Shown piece by piece: positions 33,186-41,417 of a stretch of DNA of 64,000 nucleotides. Positions within the stretch are counted from its first letter, which is position 1, and each line of letters opens with the position of its first letter. Source of the DNA: Clostridiales bacterium FE2011 (GTDB lineage Bacteria; Bacillota; Clostridia; Christensenellales; Aristaeellaceae); contig CP069418.1 in the NCBI GenBank assembly GCA_017569305.1, forward strand, positions 3,472,001 to 3,536,000, given 5' to 3'. Position numbers and translations under genes: made by a program. The notes beneath the pieces were generated by a model that saw only the letters and a list, made by a program, of their open reading frames with translations, did no database searches and was not told the origin of the DNA.

Positions 33186-34625
33186 ATGAAAGCAGCGCAT
33201 ATCAGGGAATACCCGGGCGGCCGCATCCATATGATCGGAATCGGCGGGAGCAGCATGAGCGGCCTGGCTGAAATGCTTATTGACCAGCATTATCAGGTGA
33301 CCGGCAGCGACAGGGATGAAACCTATCTGGTTCATTACGTCAGGGAAAAAAACGCGGAAGTCCATATCGGTCACAAAGCTGAAAATGTGCATGGTGCTGA
33401 TCTCGTTGTATACACCGCCGCCATCCCCGCAGACAACCCTGAAAGAAAAGAAGCAGAGAGGCTCGGGATCCCCTGCATTGAGCGCGCTGAACTGCTGGGA
33501 CAGCTGATGGAAGGATACCCGTATTCTGTCGGAATCTGCGGGGCACACGGTAAGACTACCGTGACGTCCATGCTGAGCCAGATCCTGCTTGAAAACCATA
33601 TGGACCCCAGCATCGCCATCGGCGGCAGGCTGGACGCTGTGGGCGGAAGCACACGTATCGGCCATAACGGCATCTTTGTTGCTGAAGCCTGCGAATACAA
33701 CAGAAGCTTCCTTCATCTGTCACCTACGGTGGCCGTGGTGCTGAATATCGACGCTGACCACCTGGACTGTTACCGCGATATAGACGAAATTGAAGAAACT
33801 TTCGGGAAATATCTGGCCCTTGTGCCCGAAAACGGCGTTGCCATCGGCAACGGCGATGATGAGAGGATCAGAAGGCTGTTCAGCGTACTGAAATGCAGGA
33901 CAATCACCTTCGGATTCGGCAAAAACAATGACTGGTATCCGGAAAACTTGACTGAGGATGAGCACGGTTACGCTTCTTTTGAACTGTTTTACAAAGGAAA
34001 TCATGCCGCTTTTGTCAGGATGGGTGTCCCCGGAGCCTTCAATGTCATGAACGGTATGGCCGCGATCGCAACGTCGGTTTATCTTGGGCTGGAAGCGGAC
34101 AAAGCTGCAGAGACCCTGACGCGTTTTGTCGGCGCACACAGAAGGTTTGAGCTCACGGACAGGATTGACGATGTGGATATCTATCATGATTACGGCCATA
34201 ATCCCACTGAGATGAAAAACGCCCTGTCCATTGCCAGGAAAAACTGCAGGGGCAGACTCTGGGCCGTGATGCAGCCGCATACCTTCAGCCGGGTACGCAC
34301 GCTGTTCGACCAGTACCTGACGTGTACAAAAACAGCAGATTATACGCTTGTAACCGATATCTGCGCGGCGCGGGAACCGGATCCGGGCGACCTGAACAGC
34401 GGCATGCTTGTGGACGGCATGCGCCGGAACGGAATAGACGCCGTATGGACGCCTTCCTTTGACGACACGGAGACCTACCTGAAAGCCCACTGGAAGCCCG
34501 GAGATCTCGTACTCACCATGGGCTGCGGAGATATCAATCTGCTGAATGACCAGATCCACCGTCATTATCTGGAGGAGCAGGGAAAGGGAAAGCGTCATGA
34601 TTCCGAGAAACAGGAGGATTGTTGA
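33186..34625 (+). CDS. murC: UDP-N-acetylmuramate--L-alanine ligase
   Basis: The cytoplasmic Mur ligase that adds L-Ala to UDP-MurNAc, 479 residues. N-terminal Rossmann motif IHMIGIGGSSMSGLAEML, ATP loop CGAHGKTTVTS, central FVAEACEYNRSFLHL, and C-terminal DDVDIYHDYGHNPTEMKNAL are all present. Here Ser replaces one Gly in the usual GIGG-G-MS-GLA. The tail overlaps alr by 29 bases. Confidence 0.96.
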   Translation: MKAAHIREYPGGRIHMIGIGGSSMSGLAEMLIDQHYQVTGSDRDETYLVHYVREKNAEVHIGHKAENVHGADLVVYTAAIPADNPERKEAERLGIPCIERAELLGQLMEGYPYSVGICGAHGKTTVTSMLSQILLENHMDPSIAIGGRLDAVGGSTRIGHNGIFVAEACEYNRSFLHLSPTVAVVLNIDADHLDCYRDIDEIEETFGKYLALVPENGVAIGNGDDERIRRLFSVLKCRTITFGFGKNNDWYPENLTEDEHGYASFELFYKGNHAAFVRMGVPGAFNVMNGMAAIATSVYLGLEADKAAETLTRFVGAHRRFELTDRIDDVDIYHDYGHNPTEMKNALSIARKNCRGRLWAVMQPHTFSRVRTLFDQYLTCTKTADYTLVTDICAAREPDPGDLNSGMLVDGMRRNGIDAVWTPSFDDTETYLKAHWKPGDLVLTMGCGDINLLNDQIHRHYLEEQGKGKRHDSEKQEDC

Positions 34626-35721
34626 TCTTTCCGCCATTGAACATAATATGAGGCTGATCAGGAATGCTGTTCCGAAGCCTGTAAAAGTACTGGCAGTGGT
34701 CAAAGCGGACGGATACGGACACGGTGCCGTACAGACCGCCCGGGCTGCGATTGCGGGAGGAGCCGATATGCTTGCAGTTGCCGCTGTGAGCGAGGGCGCC
34801 GAACTTCGGGAAGCCGGCATAATCCTGCCGATCCTCGTCCTTGGCGCAGTAACTGCCTATGACGTCGCCGACGGTGTCCGATACAATCTAACACAGACTG
34901 TATGTTCTCCTGAGATGGCGGAACTCTGTGAGAAAGCAGCCGCCGGACAAAACAAACAGACCGAAGTCCATTTAAAAATAGACACCGGTATGGGCAGAAT
35001 CGGCGTACGGCATGAATACGAAAGGGACCGGATCCTGGAAACCCTGCGTTCCTGTCCTCATGTTCATCTGACAGGAGTATTCACCCATTTCTCAGACGCA
35101 GACGGCGATGAGGACGGAATCCGATATACCCATGAACAGTATGAACGTTTTCTCCGGATGATCGAACCGCTTCCGAAAGGAATTATCCGCCACTGCTGCA
35201 ACTCCGCCGCCATTCACAGATTTCCGGAGATGGCGCTGGATATGGTGCGGGCAGGAATCAGCCTCTACGGCTATCCTCCGGTGCCTGACACCTTAGGACT
35301 TACGCCTTGTATGGCATGGACAGCAGCCGTCAGCTACGTCAAGGAACTGGACGCCGACGCCTGCGTCAGCTACGGCCGGAAGTACAGAAGCGAAAAGCCC
35401 ATCAGGACGGCCACTGTGACCTGCGGTTACGCGGATGGATATCACAGGGCATGCTGGGAAAAAGGATATGTGCTGATTCACGGCCAGAAGGCAAAAATCC
35501 TTGGAAGAGTCTGCATGGACCAGCTTGTTGCCGATATCAGCGGGATTGAAAACGTCCGGCCGGGAGAGGAAGCAGTACTGATGGGGAAAAGCGGGAATGA
35601 ATGCATTACCGCTGAAGACCTGGCAGGATGGGCGGGGACAATCAGTTACGAAATCCTGTGCAGTTCCGCCGGAAGAGTTGAACGCGTTTATACCGAAAGC
35701 ATTACAGAACGGAGCAAATGA
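34597..35721 (+). CDS. alr: Alanine racemase
   Basis: A PLP enzyme of 374 residues making D-alanine for peptidoglycan. The Schiff-base lysine is Lys 36 in VVKADGYGHGA; the fold-type III barrel continues through HLKIDTGMGRIGVR and MVRAGISLYGYPP, and the C-terminal domain holds the second catalytic tyrosine in SYGRKY and VCMDQLVADI. GGGAAAG before ATG 34597 fixes the start inside the end of murC; the open frame continues further upstream but lacks a ribosome binding site. Confidence 0.96.
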   Translation: MIPRNRRIVDLSAIEHNMRLIRNAVPKPVKVLAVVKADGYGHGAVQTARAAIAGGADMLAVAAVSEGAELREAGIILPILVLGAVTAYDVADGVRYNLTQTVCSPEMAELCEKAAAGQNKQTEVHLKIDTGMGRIGVRHEYERDRILETLRSCPHVHLTGVFTHFSDADGDEDGIRYTHEQYERFLRMIEPLPKGIIRHCCNSAAIHRFPEMALDMVRAGISLYGYPPVPDTLGLTPCMAWTAAVSYVKELDADACVSYGRKYRSEKPIRTATVTCGYADGYHRACWEKGYVLIHGQKAKILGRVCMDQLVADISGIENVRPGEEAVLMGKSGNECITAEDLAGWAGTISYEILCSSAGRVERVYTESITERSK

Positions 35722-35723
35722 TC

Positions 35724-36542
35724 ATGGACATCAAAAAACAGGCGGCTCAAAAAAAGATCACGGAAGTCAAAAAGCCCTTCCTGACAGGCAGCATCACAGA
35801 TGAAAACACATTCAAAAGCAGTGTGAAATTCCTGGGACTGCTGATCATGATAATTTTTGTCGCTTTTATCGCCTGTTCCTCTGCCGCATTTGGAAGCGAT
35901 ATCCTCCGCATCGGACTGAACAGTGCCGTTATTATCGTCATCCTGATGCTGATGTATAATTTCGGCTCAAATCACGGCGCTGAAGCAGTATCCCACGGCG
36001 AAATCCTGTGGCAGCGAAAAGAAAAGGGACGTCCTTTCAGTGAAAGTGAAAAGAAGCTGTGTTTCCATCCGGCAAAGGGATATGTAATCGGGCTGATCGG
36101 ATCGCTGCTGATCCTGATTCCCGCAGTGATTCTGGCCTTCAAAGCCCAGATACAGACCACAGATTCCGGCACACTCCCCGGATGGATGAATGCTTATATG
36201 CGCAGAGGGGATATCAGCAGCGCGCTGATGAACTACAGCAATCCTGAAGGGATGGGCTTTGTTGATTATATCCGCGCGTTCGTCCGGATCTGCATTATTC
36301 CTTACGTGAATCTTATCGGACACAGCAATAATGCCGCCATGCTGACGCTGGAGAGGATCAGCCCGCTGATCCTGCTTCTTCCCGCAGCAGCGTACGGTAC
36401 CGGATATATTTCCGGCAAATCAGTGCGGACCAGGATCCACACCACCATCTCCGAAAATGAGAAAAAGCGCATCCGCCGGGACAACAAACGTAGTAAGCAG
36501 AACCGTACCGTGCGCAGACGCGAGCCGGAACAGCTGAATTAA
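35724..36542 (+). CDS. Membrane protein of unknown function
   Basis: About 272 residues with four likely spans: two in the first 90 residues, one near 120-140 and one near 220-240, separated by a polar loop LPGWMNAYMRRGDISSALMNY. The C-terminus is strongly basic (EKKRIRRDNKRSKQNRTVRRR), so it should lie in the cytoplasm. ATG 35718 overlaps the alr stop (ATGA), but GGAG is better placed for ATG 35724. I do not recognise the family. Confidence 0.8.
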   Translation: MDIKKQAAQKKITEVKKPFLTGSITDENTFKSSVKFLGLLIMIIFVAFIACSSAAFGSDILRIGLNSAVIIVILMLMYNFGSNHGAEAVSHGEILWQRKEKGRPFSESEKKLCFHPAKGYVIGLIGSLLILIPAVILAFKAQIQTTDSGTLPGWMNAYMRRGDISSALMNYSNPEGMGFVDYIRAFVRICIIPYVNLIGHSNNAAMLTLERISPLILLLPAAAYGTGYISGKSVRTRIHTTISENEKKRIRRDNKRSKQNRTVRRREPEQLN

Positions 36543-36563
36543 CCAGCAGGAGACAACATATTT

Positions 36564-37118
36564 ATGAGAATCATAGCCGGTGAAGCACGGGGAAGAAGAA
36601 TAGAAGCGCCGGCAGGGAGGAATACAAGGCCCACCCTTGACCGGATCCGTGAAAACATGTTTAATATCCTGCAGGCGGATATTCCGGAAAGCCGTATACT
36701 TGACCTGTTCGCCGGAAGCGGCGCACTGAGCCTGGAAGCCATCAGCCGGGGCGCCGCCTCAGCAGTGCTGGTGGATTCCGACCGGAAGGCCAGCATGATC
36801 CAGAAACAGAATGCCGAATCCCTCCGCTTTGATAACCGGACCCGGATGTATTGCTGTGACTGGACCAGGGCGGTTCGTTCACTGCAGGAGGCAGGGCAGA
36901 AATTTGACATCATTTTTCTGGATCCACCCTATGCCATGACCGATTTACGAACTGTTTTCACTGCCCTGATTCCGCTGATGGAAAAAGAATCCATGATTGT
37001 GCTGGAGCATGAGGCGGGGAAGAGCGTTTCTGTTCCATCTGAGTTTGAGATTATCAAAGACCGTTCCTGGGGATTTTGCGCGGTAACTGTTTACAGGCTG
37101 AATGCGGAAGGAGAATGA
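36564..37118 (+). CDS. rsmD: 16S rRNA (guanine966-N2)-methyltransferase RsmD
   Basis: A SAM-dependent rRNA methyltransferase of 184 residues. MRIIAGEARGRRIEAP and RPTLDRIRENMFNIL open the protein; the SAM site is LDLFAGSGALSLEAISRGA and the catalytic loop FLDPPYA. It ends 3 bases before coaD, the pairing seen in most Firmicutes. Confidence 0.96.
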   Translation: MRIIAGEARGRRIEAPAGRNTRPTLDRIRENMFNILQADIPESRILDLFAGSGALSLEAISRGAASAVLVDSDRKASMIQKQNAESLRFDNRTRMYCCDWTRAVRSLQEAGQKFDIIFLDPPYAMTDLRTVFTALIPLMEKESMIVLEHEAGKSVSVPSEFEIIKDRSWGFCAVTVYRLNAEGE

Positions 37119-37121
37119 CAG

Positions 37122-37610
37122 ATGGTTTCCTGTGTTTTTCCCGGTTCGTTTGATCCTGTGACAAAAGGGCACCTGGATCTGATCACAAGAGCTGCATCCC
37201 TTTTTGACCGGGTTACCGTTACAGTGATGATAAACATCAGCAAAAAGGGAAGTATCCCTCCGGATCAAAGAGTTTCCATGCTGAAGAAAGTCTGCGAACC
37301 GTATCCCAATGTATGTGTGGACAGATGGGAAGGCCTACTGGCCGATTATATGGAGCAGAAAGGCGAGAAGATTATTATCCGCGGGTTACGCAGCAGTGCC
37401 GAATTTGACCATGAGTTTGTGTCATTTTCAGCCAATAAGCTGCTGAATAAACAGGCAGAAACCATCTTCCTGCCGTGCGATCCCGCACTGAACGGGATTT
37501 CATCTTCCGCAGTGCGGGAGATTGCCGCATTCGGAGGGGATATCCGTTCCTTTGTTCCCAACGTTGTTGCGGAGGAAATCCGGTCCTGCCTGTCGAAAAA
37601 CAATCATTAA
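37122..37610 (+). CDS. coaD: Phosphopantetheine adenylyltransferase
   Basis: The penultimate enzyme of coenzyme A synthesis, 162 residues. The nucleotidyltransferase signature is PGSFDPVTKGHLD (His 17 in TKGH), with IIIRGLRSSAEFDHE and the C-terminal NGISSSAVREIA. GAAGGAGAATGACAG spans the rsmD stop and serves as ribosome binding site. Confidence 0.97.
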   Translation: MVSCVFPGSFDPVTKGHLDLITRAASLFDRVTVTVMINISKKGSIPPDQRVSMLKKVCEPYPNVCVDRWEGLLADYMEQKGEKIIIRGLRSSAEFDHEFVSFSANKLLNKQAETIFLPCDPALNGISSSAVREIAAFGGDIRSFVPNVVAEEIRSCLSKNNH

Positions 37611-37642
37611 TGGAGACTTATTGAAAAGGAGACTCGTTTTTT

Positions 37643-38278
37643 ATGGCTGACATTAAAAGTTCCGGGGAGTGCCTGAAGGCAGTCGGCATACTGCTTGACG
37701 AACTGAAAAACGCAAAAAGAAGCCTGATCAGCAGTGAAGGCTGCATTGTAAACCGCAACCTGATGCAGGCTCAGCTGGAATACCTGCAGGAAAACCTTCC
37801 TGATACGGTCAAGAAAGCCGCTACCATTGTCGAAAAAGAAGAAGCGATCCGAACCGAAACAGAGCAGAAAAAGCATGAAATCCTCGACAATGCCACACAG
37901 CAGGCCCAGAACATGGTGAATGAAGCCACGCAGAACGCGCAGCAGATGATGGAACAGGCCAACAGGGAAGCCAACGCGCTGATGGACCGGGCCGCGAAGG
38001 AAGCAACTGCCAGAATGGAAGCTGCTTCCAATGAGGCAAAACGGATGCTTGAAGACGCTGAAAACAAGGCAAGACAGCTGGTTGAAGAAGAAAATATCGT
38101 CAGACGTGCCAGGGTTGAATGCGACGAACTCCGGGAAAGCGCCCGCCAGGAAGCTTCCGAGCTGCATAAAAACACACTGGATTATATCGATTCCCTGCTT
38201 GCGGAAACAGACCGGAAGCTCAGCGAGCTGATCAACAATATCCGGCTCGAGCGGAATGAAATCCGCAATCACCGGTAA
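37643..38278 (+). CDS. Coiled-coil protein of unknown function
   Basis: A 211-residue soluble protein, almost all alpha-helical. Residues about 60-180 are a continuous Ala/Glu/Gln-rich coiled coil (ATQQAQNMVNEATQNAQQMM, then ANREANALMDRAAKEA) reminiscent of ATP synthase b or V-ATPase H/E stalks and of DivIVA-like proteins. I see no DivIVA N-terminal motif. Similar proteins often follow coaD in clostridia. AAAAGGAGACTCG lies before the ATG. It is the last gene before a terminator. Confidence 0.82.
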   Translation: MADIKSSGECLKAVGILLDELKNAKRSLISSEGCIVNRNLMQAQLEYLQENLPDTVKKAATIVEKEEAIRTETEQKKHEILDNATQQAQNMVNEATQNAQQMMEQANREANALMDRAAKEATARMEAASNEAKRMLEDAENKARQLVEEENIVRRARVECDELRESARQEASELHKNTLDYIDSLLAETDRKLSELINNIRLERNEIRNHR

Positions 38279-38308
38279 ACCTTTCCCTTTTGTCATAATT
38301 GCACAAAA

Positions 38309-38347
38309 CAAAAAGGAATTCTTGTGAAAACAGGCAATTCCTTTTTT
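38309..38347 (+). terminator. Terminator ending the obgE-coaD gene run
   Basis: AAAAGGAATT (38311-38320) pairs with AATTCCTTTT (38336-38345), followed by TT. The loop is 15 bases. Confidence 0.75.
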
Positions 38348-38360
38348 GATGATTCTTTTT

Positions 38361-38366
38361 TATAAT
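38361..38366 (+). promoter_or_regulatory. -10 element of the multi-sugar ABC ATPase gene
   Basis: TATAAT stands about 50 bases before the start codon, just past the terminator. The -35 match is poor (TTCCTT at 17 bases). A short stem GGGAA-GTG-TTCCC follows in the leader. Confidence 0.45.
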
Positions 38367-38413
38367 ACAGACAACACAGGGAAGTGTTCCCATAATTTAA
38401 GGAGGATAATGTA

Positions 38414-39535
38414 ATGGCAAGTGTATCCCTTCAGCACATCTACAAGGTTTATACCGGCAACGTCACCGCTGTCAGCGATTTCTGCCTGGACATCGAAGAC
38501 AAAGAGTTCATCGTTCTGGTCGGACCTTCCGGCTGCGGTAAATCCACCACCCTGCGTATGGTCGCCGGTCTTGAGGAAATTTCCGACGGCGAACTGTATA
38601 TCGGAGATAAACTGGTAAACGACGTCGCCCCCAAGGATCGCGACATCGCCATGGTTTTCCAGAACTACGCTCTGTATCCCCATATGACCGTGTTTGACAA
38701 CATGGCTTTCGGTCTGAAGCTGCGCAAGACCCCGAAAGATGAGATTAAGCGCCGCGTTGAAGAAGCTGCCAAGATCCTGGACATCGCCCACCTGCTTACC
38801 CGTAAGCCCAAGGCTCTGTCCGGCGGCCAGCGCCAGCGTGTTGCTCTGGGACGTGCTATCGTTCGTGAACCCAAGGTCTTCCTGTTCGACGAACCGCTGT
38901 CCAACCTGGACGCGAAACTGCGCGTTGCCATGCGTACCGAAATCACCAAGCTGCATCAGAGACTGCAGACAACCTTCATCTACGTTACCCATGACCAGAC
39001 CGAAGCTATGACCATGGCCAGCCGTATCGTTGTTATGAAGGACGGCGTCATCCAGCAGGTAGATACCCCCCAGAACCTGTACGACTATCCGGCCAACGAG
39101 TTCGTCGCCGGCTTCATCGGCAGCCCCCAGATGAACTTCTTCAACGTGAAACTGGATCGTGAAGGACAGGATGTTGTTGCCACCTTCGGCGATAACAAGA
39201 TCGTTGTTCCCGAGAAGAAAGTGTCCAAGTTCATCGATGAAAGCTACATCGGCAAGGAAGTTATCATGGGCATCCGTCCTGAAAACATCCATGACGACGA
39301 AGCCAAGCTCGCTGAGTATGCCAGCGCCACCATCGACGTTGACGTTGAAGTGACAGAACTGATGGGTTCTGAAACCTATCTGTACCTGAGCACTACCGGT
39401 AAGGAAGGCAACATCATCGCCCGCGTTGATCCCCGCACTTCCAGCAAGGCCGGCCAGAAGATCAAGATCGCTCTGGACACCAACCATCTGCACTTCTTCG
39501 ACAAGGAAACCGAAAAGACCATCCTGAACAAATAA
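38414..39535 (+). CDS. Multi-sugar ABC transporter ATP-binding protein (MsmX/UgpC family)
   Basis: An importer ATPase of 373 residues of the class that serves several carbohydrate transporters at once. Motifs: Walker A GPSGCGKST, Q-loop VFQNYALYPHM, signature LSGGQRQR, Walker B VFLFDEPLSNLDAKLR, switch TYVTHDQTEAMTM in the form VTHDQTEAMTM, then a C-terminal OB/TOBE regulatory domain (about 240-370) with MGIRPENIHDD. No permease or binding protein lies near, which fits a shared ATPase. Codon use is biased (many CGT, GTT, GCT, AAG), suggesting high expression. TAAGGAGGATAATGTA precedes the ATG. Confidence 0.93.
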   Translation: MASVSLQHIYKVYTGNVTAVSDFCLDIEDKEFIVLVGPSGCGKSTTLRMVAGLEEISDGELYIGDKLVNDVAPKDRDIAMVFQNYALYPHMTVFDNMAFGLKLRKTPKDEIKRRVEEAAKILDIAHLLTRKPKALSGGQRQRVALGRAIVREPKVFLFDEPLSNLDAKLRVAMRTEITKLHQRLQTTFIYVTHDQTEAMTMASRIVVMKDGVIQQVDTPQNLYDYPANEFVAGFIGSPQMNFFNVKLDREGQDVVATFGDNKIVVPEKKVSKFIDESYIGKEVIMGIRPENIHDDEAKLAEYASATIDVDVEVTELMGSETYLYLSTTGKEGNIIARVDPRTSSKAGQKIKIALDTNHLHFFDKETEKTILNK

Positions 39536-39552
39536 TTTCGTTTCCTGAAAAC

Positions 39553-39586
39553 AGCACCCCGGATCATCATGATCCGGGGTGTTTTA
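39553..39586. terminator. Terminator between the ABC ATPase gene and an opposing gene
   Basis: CACCCCGGATCAT and ATGATCCGGGGTG (39555-39567, 39569-39581) form a long GC-rich stem followed by TTTTATTATT. Confidence 0.88.
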
Positions 39587-40282
39587 TTATTCTTTTTCTT
39601 CAGATGGTAAATATCTAGATATCTTGATCCCCGGTATACCGGACAGCTCTTCCAGGCTCCTTGCGTTAAAAACATTTCCGTCAGAAAATCCATATCCTAC
39701 ATATATTTTGTTATAGGAAGAACCGGAAACCTGCAGGAAAAGTATTTCATCGCCGTAAATGGCGTACACTACCGCGCTGTGATGATATTCATGCTTGTTT
39801 TTCGTATATCCTACACTGACAATATCGCCGACGCGCAGGCCCTCTGACGCCTCAAAATTGTAATAGAAATCCCAATGGTGCTGCGGGTTGATATCCCCGG
39901 AGAGCAGATAGCCTATAAACTGAGCAAAGGCAAAACACTCGGCATAACCGCCGTACTGGGGCGCGGCGCTGCGAACATGATCAATAGGCCAGCGGCAGCC
40001 GTACCAACCCTTCCGGTAAGCCGTGAGCTGAATATCCTCCACAGCGGTTGTCCAGCCCGGGCACTCCGGATGACCGTGAAAAGTCTGAGGAATATCAGCC
40101 TCCGTGGTCCAGTACCAGCCATCGTATAATTCATATTCCTCAATAATACGATCCAGATTCGCGGTAGAAAAATCATCCCTGAAACGATCGTCTGAAAACT
40201 CAAAGTCAGCAAGGCCGGATGCGGCAGGCAGAAAAACGATAAAGATGACAAGAGCAAAGACCGTTTTCAGGTTTCTTTTCAT
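39587..40282 (-). CDS. Secreted protein with a possible Cys/His amidase or peptidase core
   Basis: A 231-residue exported protein: KR start, hydrophobic core and a likely cleavage near GLA. The mature part has a cysteine in YAECFAFAQFIGYLL and about 50 residues later a histidine in YHHSAVVYAIYGDEI, the order seen in NlpC/P60 and CHAP-type papain folds. VGDIVSVGY between them is typical of such folds too. A Trp- and Cys-rich segment (DGWYWTTEADIP, CPGWTTAV) precedes it. The match is structural guesswork. ATG 40282 follows GGAAAGGATGG; upstream ATGs are too close to it. Confidence 0.7.
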   Translation of the reverse strand: MKRNLKTVFALVIFIVFLPAASGLADFEFSDDRFRDDFSTANLDRIIEEYELYDGWYWTTEADIPQTFHGHPECPGWTTAVEDIQLTAYRKGWYGCRWPIDHVRSAAPQYGGYAECFAFAQFIGYLLSGDINPQHHWDFYYNFEASEGLRVGDIVSVGYTKNKHEYHHSAVVYAIYGDEILFLQVSGSSYNKIYVGYGFSDGNVFNARSLEELSGIPGIKISRYLPSEEKE

Positions 40283-40320
40283 GAAAACATCCATCCTTTC
40301 CGTCATCTTTCATGATGAAT

Positions 40321-40349
40321 ATTATATCGACAAGTTTTCCATGTTTCAA
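40321..40349 (-). promoter_or_regulatory. Promoter of the secreted Cys/His protein gene
   Basis: TTGAAA (40349-40344), 17-base spacer, TATAAT (40326-40321) on the minus strand. Confidence 0.75.
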
Positions 40350-40372
40350 GCTGGCATAAACCCTGAAGCGAT

Positions 40373-40400
40373 TTGCTTACCGCAATGATTGTGATATAAT
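40373..40400 (+). promoter_or_regulatory. Promoter of the PucR-type regulator gene
   Basis: TTGCTT (40373-40378), 16-base spacer, TATAAT (40395-40400), preceded by TGA as in extended -10 elements. Confidence 0.7.
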
Positions 40401-40427
40401 AAAATAATGTGAAGGAGGTGATCCGGG

Positions 40428-41381
40428 ATGAATCAAAAACAGTTGACAGCCGAAATCATTCCCGCTGAAAAACTGCCCGGTGATCTTCGGTATGAATTAT
40501 CCCTTTCACCCGATCACATTGTGAGGCTGGATGGTTACACCTATCTGTCCATGGGAGAGAAAACCGCCGTGTTTCCGGACAATCCGGATACTGACGCGCT
40601 GCTGTCTTCCCTGATCAACGGCAGTAAGGTACTGGACAGACCTGCCAGCGCTTCCGGATTGTTTCAAAGAATGCTGACGGACGCGCAATTTACGCCTGAT
40701 GCTGAGCTGTACAAGGCATGCCGGGTGAAAGACAAACAAAAGAGAAGCGTTGTTGTTTTCCGTGGATCCGGCACTTCTGGCAAGGACCTGTATACGCTGC
40801 TTTCCCAGATCGCGCCGGTGGAAAAGAATGATATTGTTTTCCCGATGGATTATCAGTCCGTGGTTCTGATCAGGGAAACCGACCGTAAGGATGCAGAAGA
40901 ACTGACCGAGTTTACCGATGCTGTGATCGGCACAATGGAAAGTGAAGGCATCACCGGAATCAAAGCCGGAATCGGACGGGAGGCAGACAATGCGGAAGCC
41001 CTGCGGGACAGCTATCATGACGCAGTAAACGCTCTGTACATCGGCTCCGTTTATCACCGGCAGGATTCTGTGTATCTATATACGAAACAAGCGCTGGAAA
41101 GAATCGTAGACAGCCTTCCGGAAGCATCGAAAGAAGAAATCCGTAAAGAATACTGCCAGCTGAAAACATCTGATTTACTCAGCGATGAAATGCTTGAAAC
41201 CGTGAGGGTGTTTTTCAGAAATGACCTGAATCTGACCGCCGCATCCAAACAGCTGTTCATCCACAGGAACACACTGAATTACCGGCTGGATAAGATCCGT
41301 AAACTATCCGGACTGGATCTGCGGTGTTTCCATGACGCCGTCGTCTTTTCCGTTATTATGCTTATTCCGCAGGGATCGTAA
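40428..41381 (+). CDS. PucR/CdaR-type transcriptional regulator
   Basis: A 317-residue protein ending in the PucR C-terminal helix-turn-helix: FFRNDLNLTAASKQLFIHRNTLNYRLDKIRKLSGLDL. The middle (about 100-220) has the GGDEF-like fold region found in CdaR proteins (IKAGIGREADNAEALRDSY). The N-terminus has no PucR-family ligand domain that I recognise. Target genes are unknown; the protease gene 36 bases downstream may be co-transcribed. GAAGGAGGTGATCCGGG gives a near-perfect ribosome binding site. Confidence 0.88.
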   Translation: MNQKQLTAEIIPAEKLPGDLRYELSLSPDHIVRLDGYTYLSMGEKTAVFPDNPDTDALLSSLINGSKVLDRPASASGLFQRMLTDAQFTPDAELYKACRVKDKQKRSVVVFRGSGTSGKDLYTLLSQIAPVEKNDIVFPMDYQSVVLIRETDRKDAEELTEFTDAVIGTMESEGITGIKAGIGREADNAEALRDSYHDAVNALYIGSVYHRQDSVYLYTKQALERIVDSLPEASKEEIRKEYCQLKTSDLLSDEMLETVRVFFRNDLNLTAASKQLFIHRNTLNYRLDKIRKLSGLDLRCFHDAVVFSVIMLIPQGS

Positions 41382-41417
41382 CCGCTTTTCCTGCATCATC
41401 TGAAAGGGGATCTGCCC

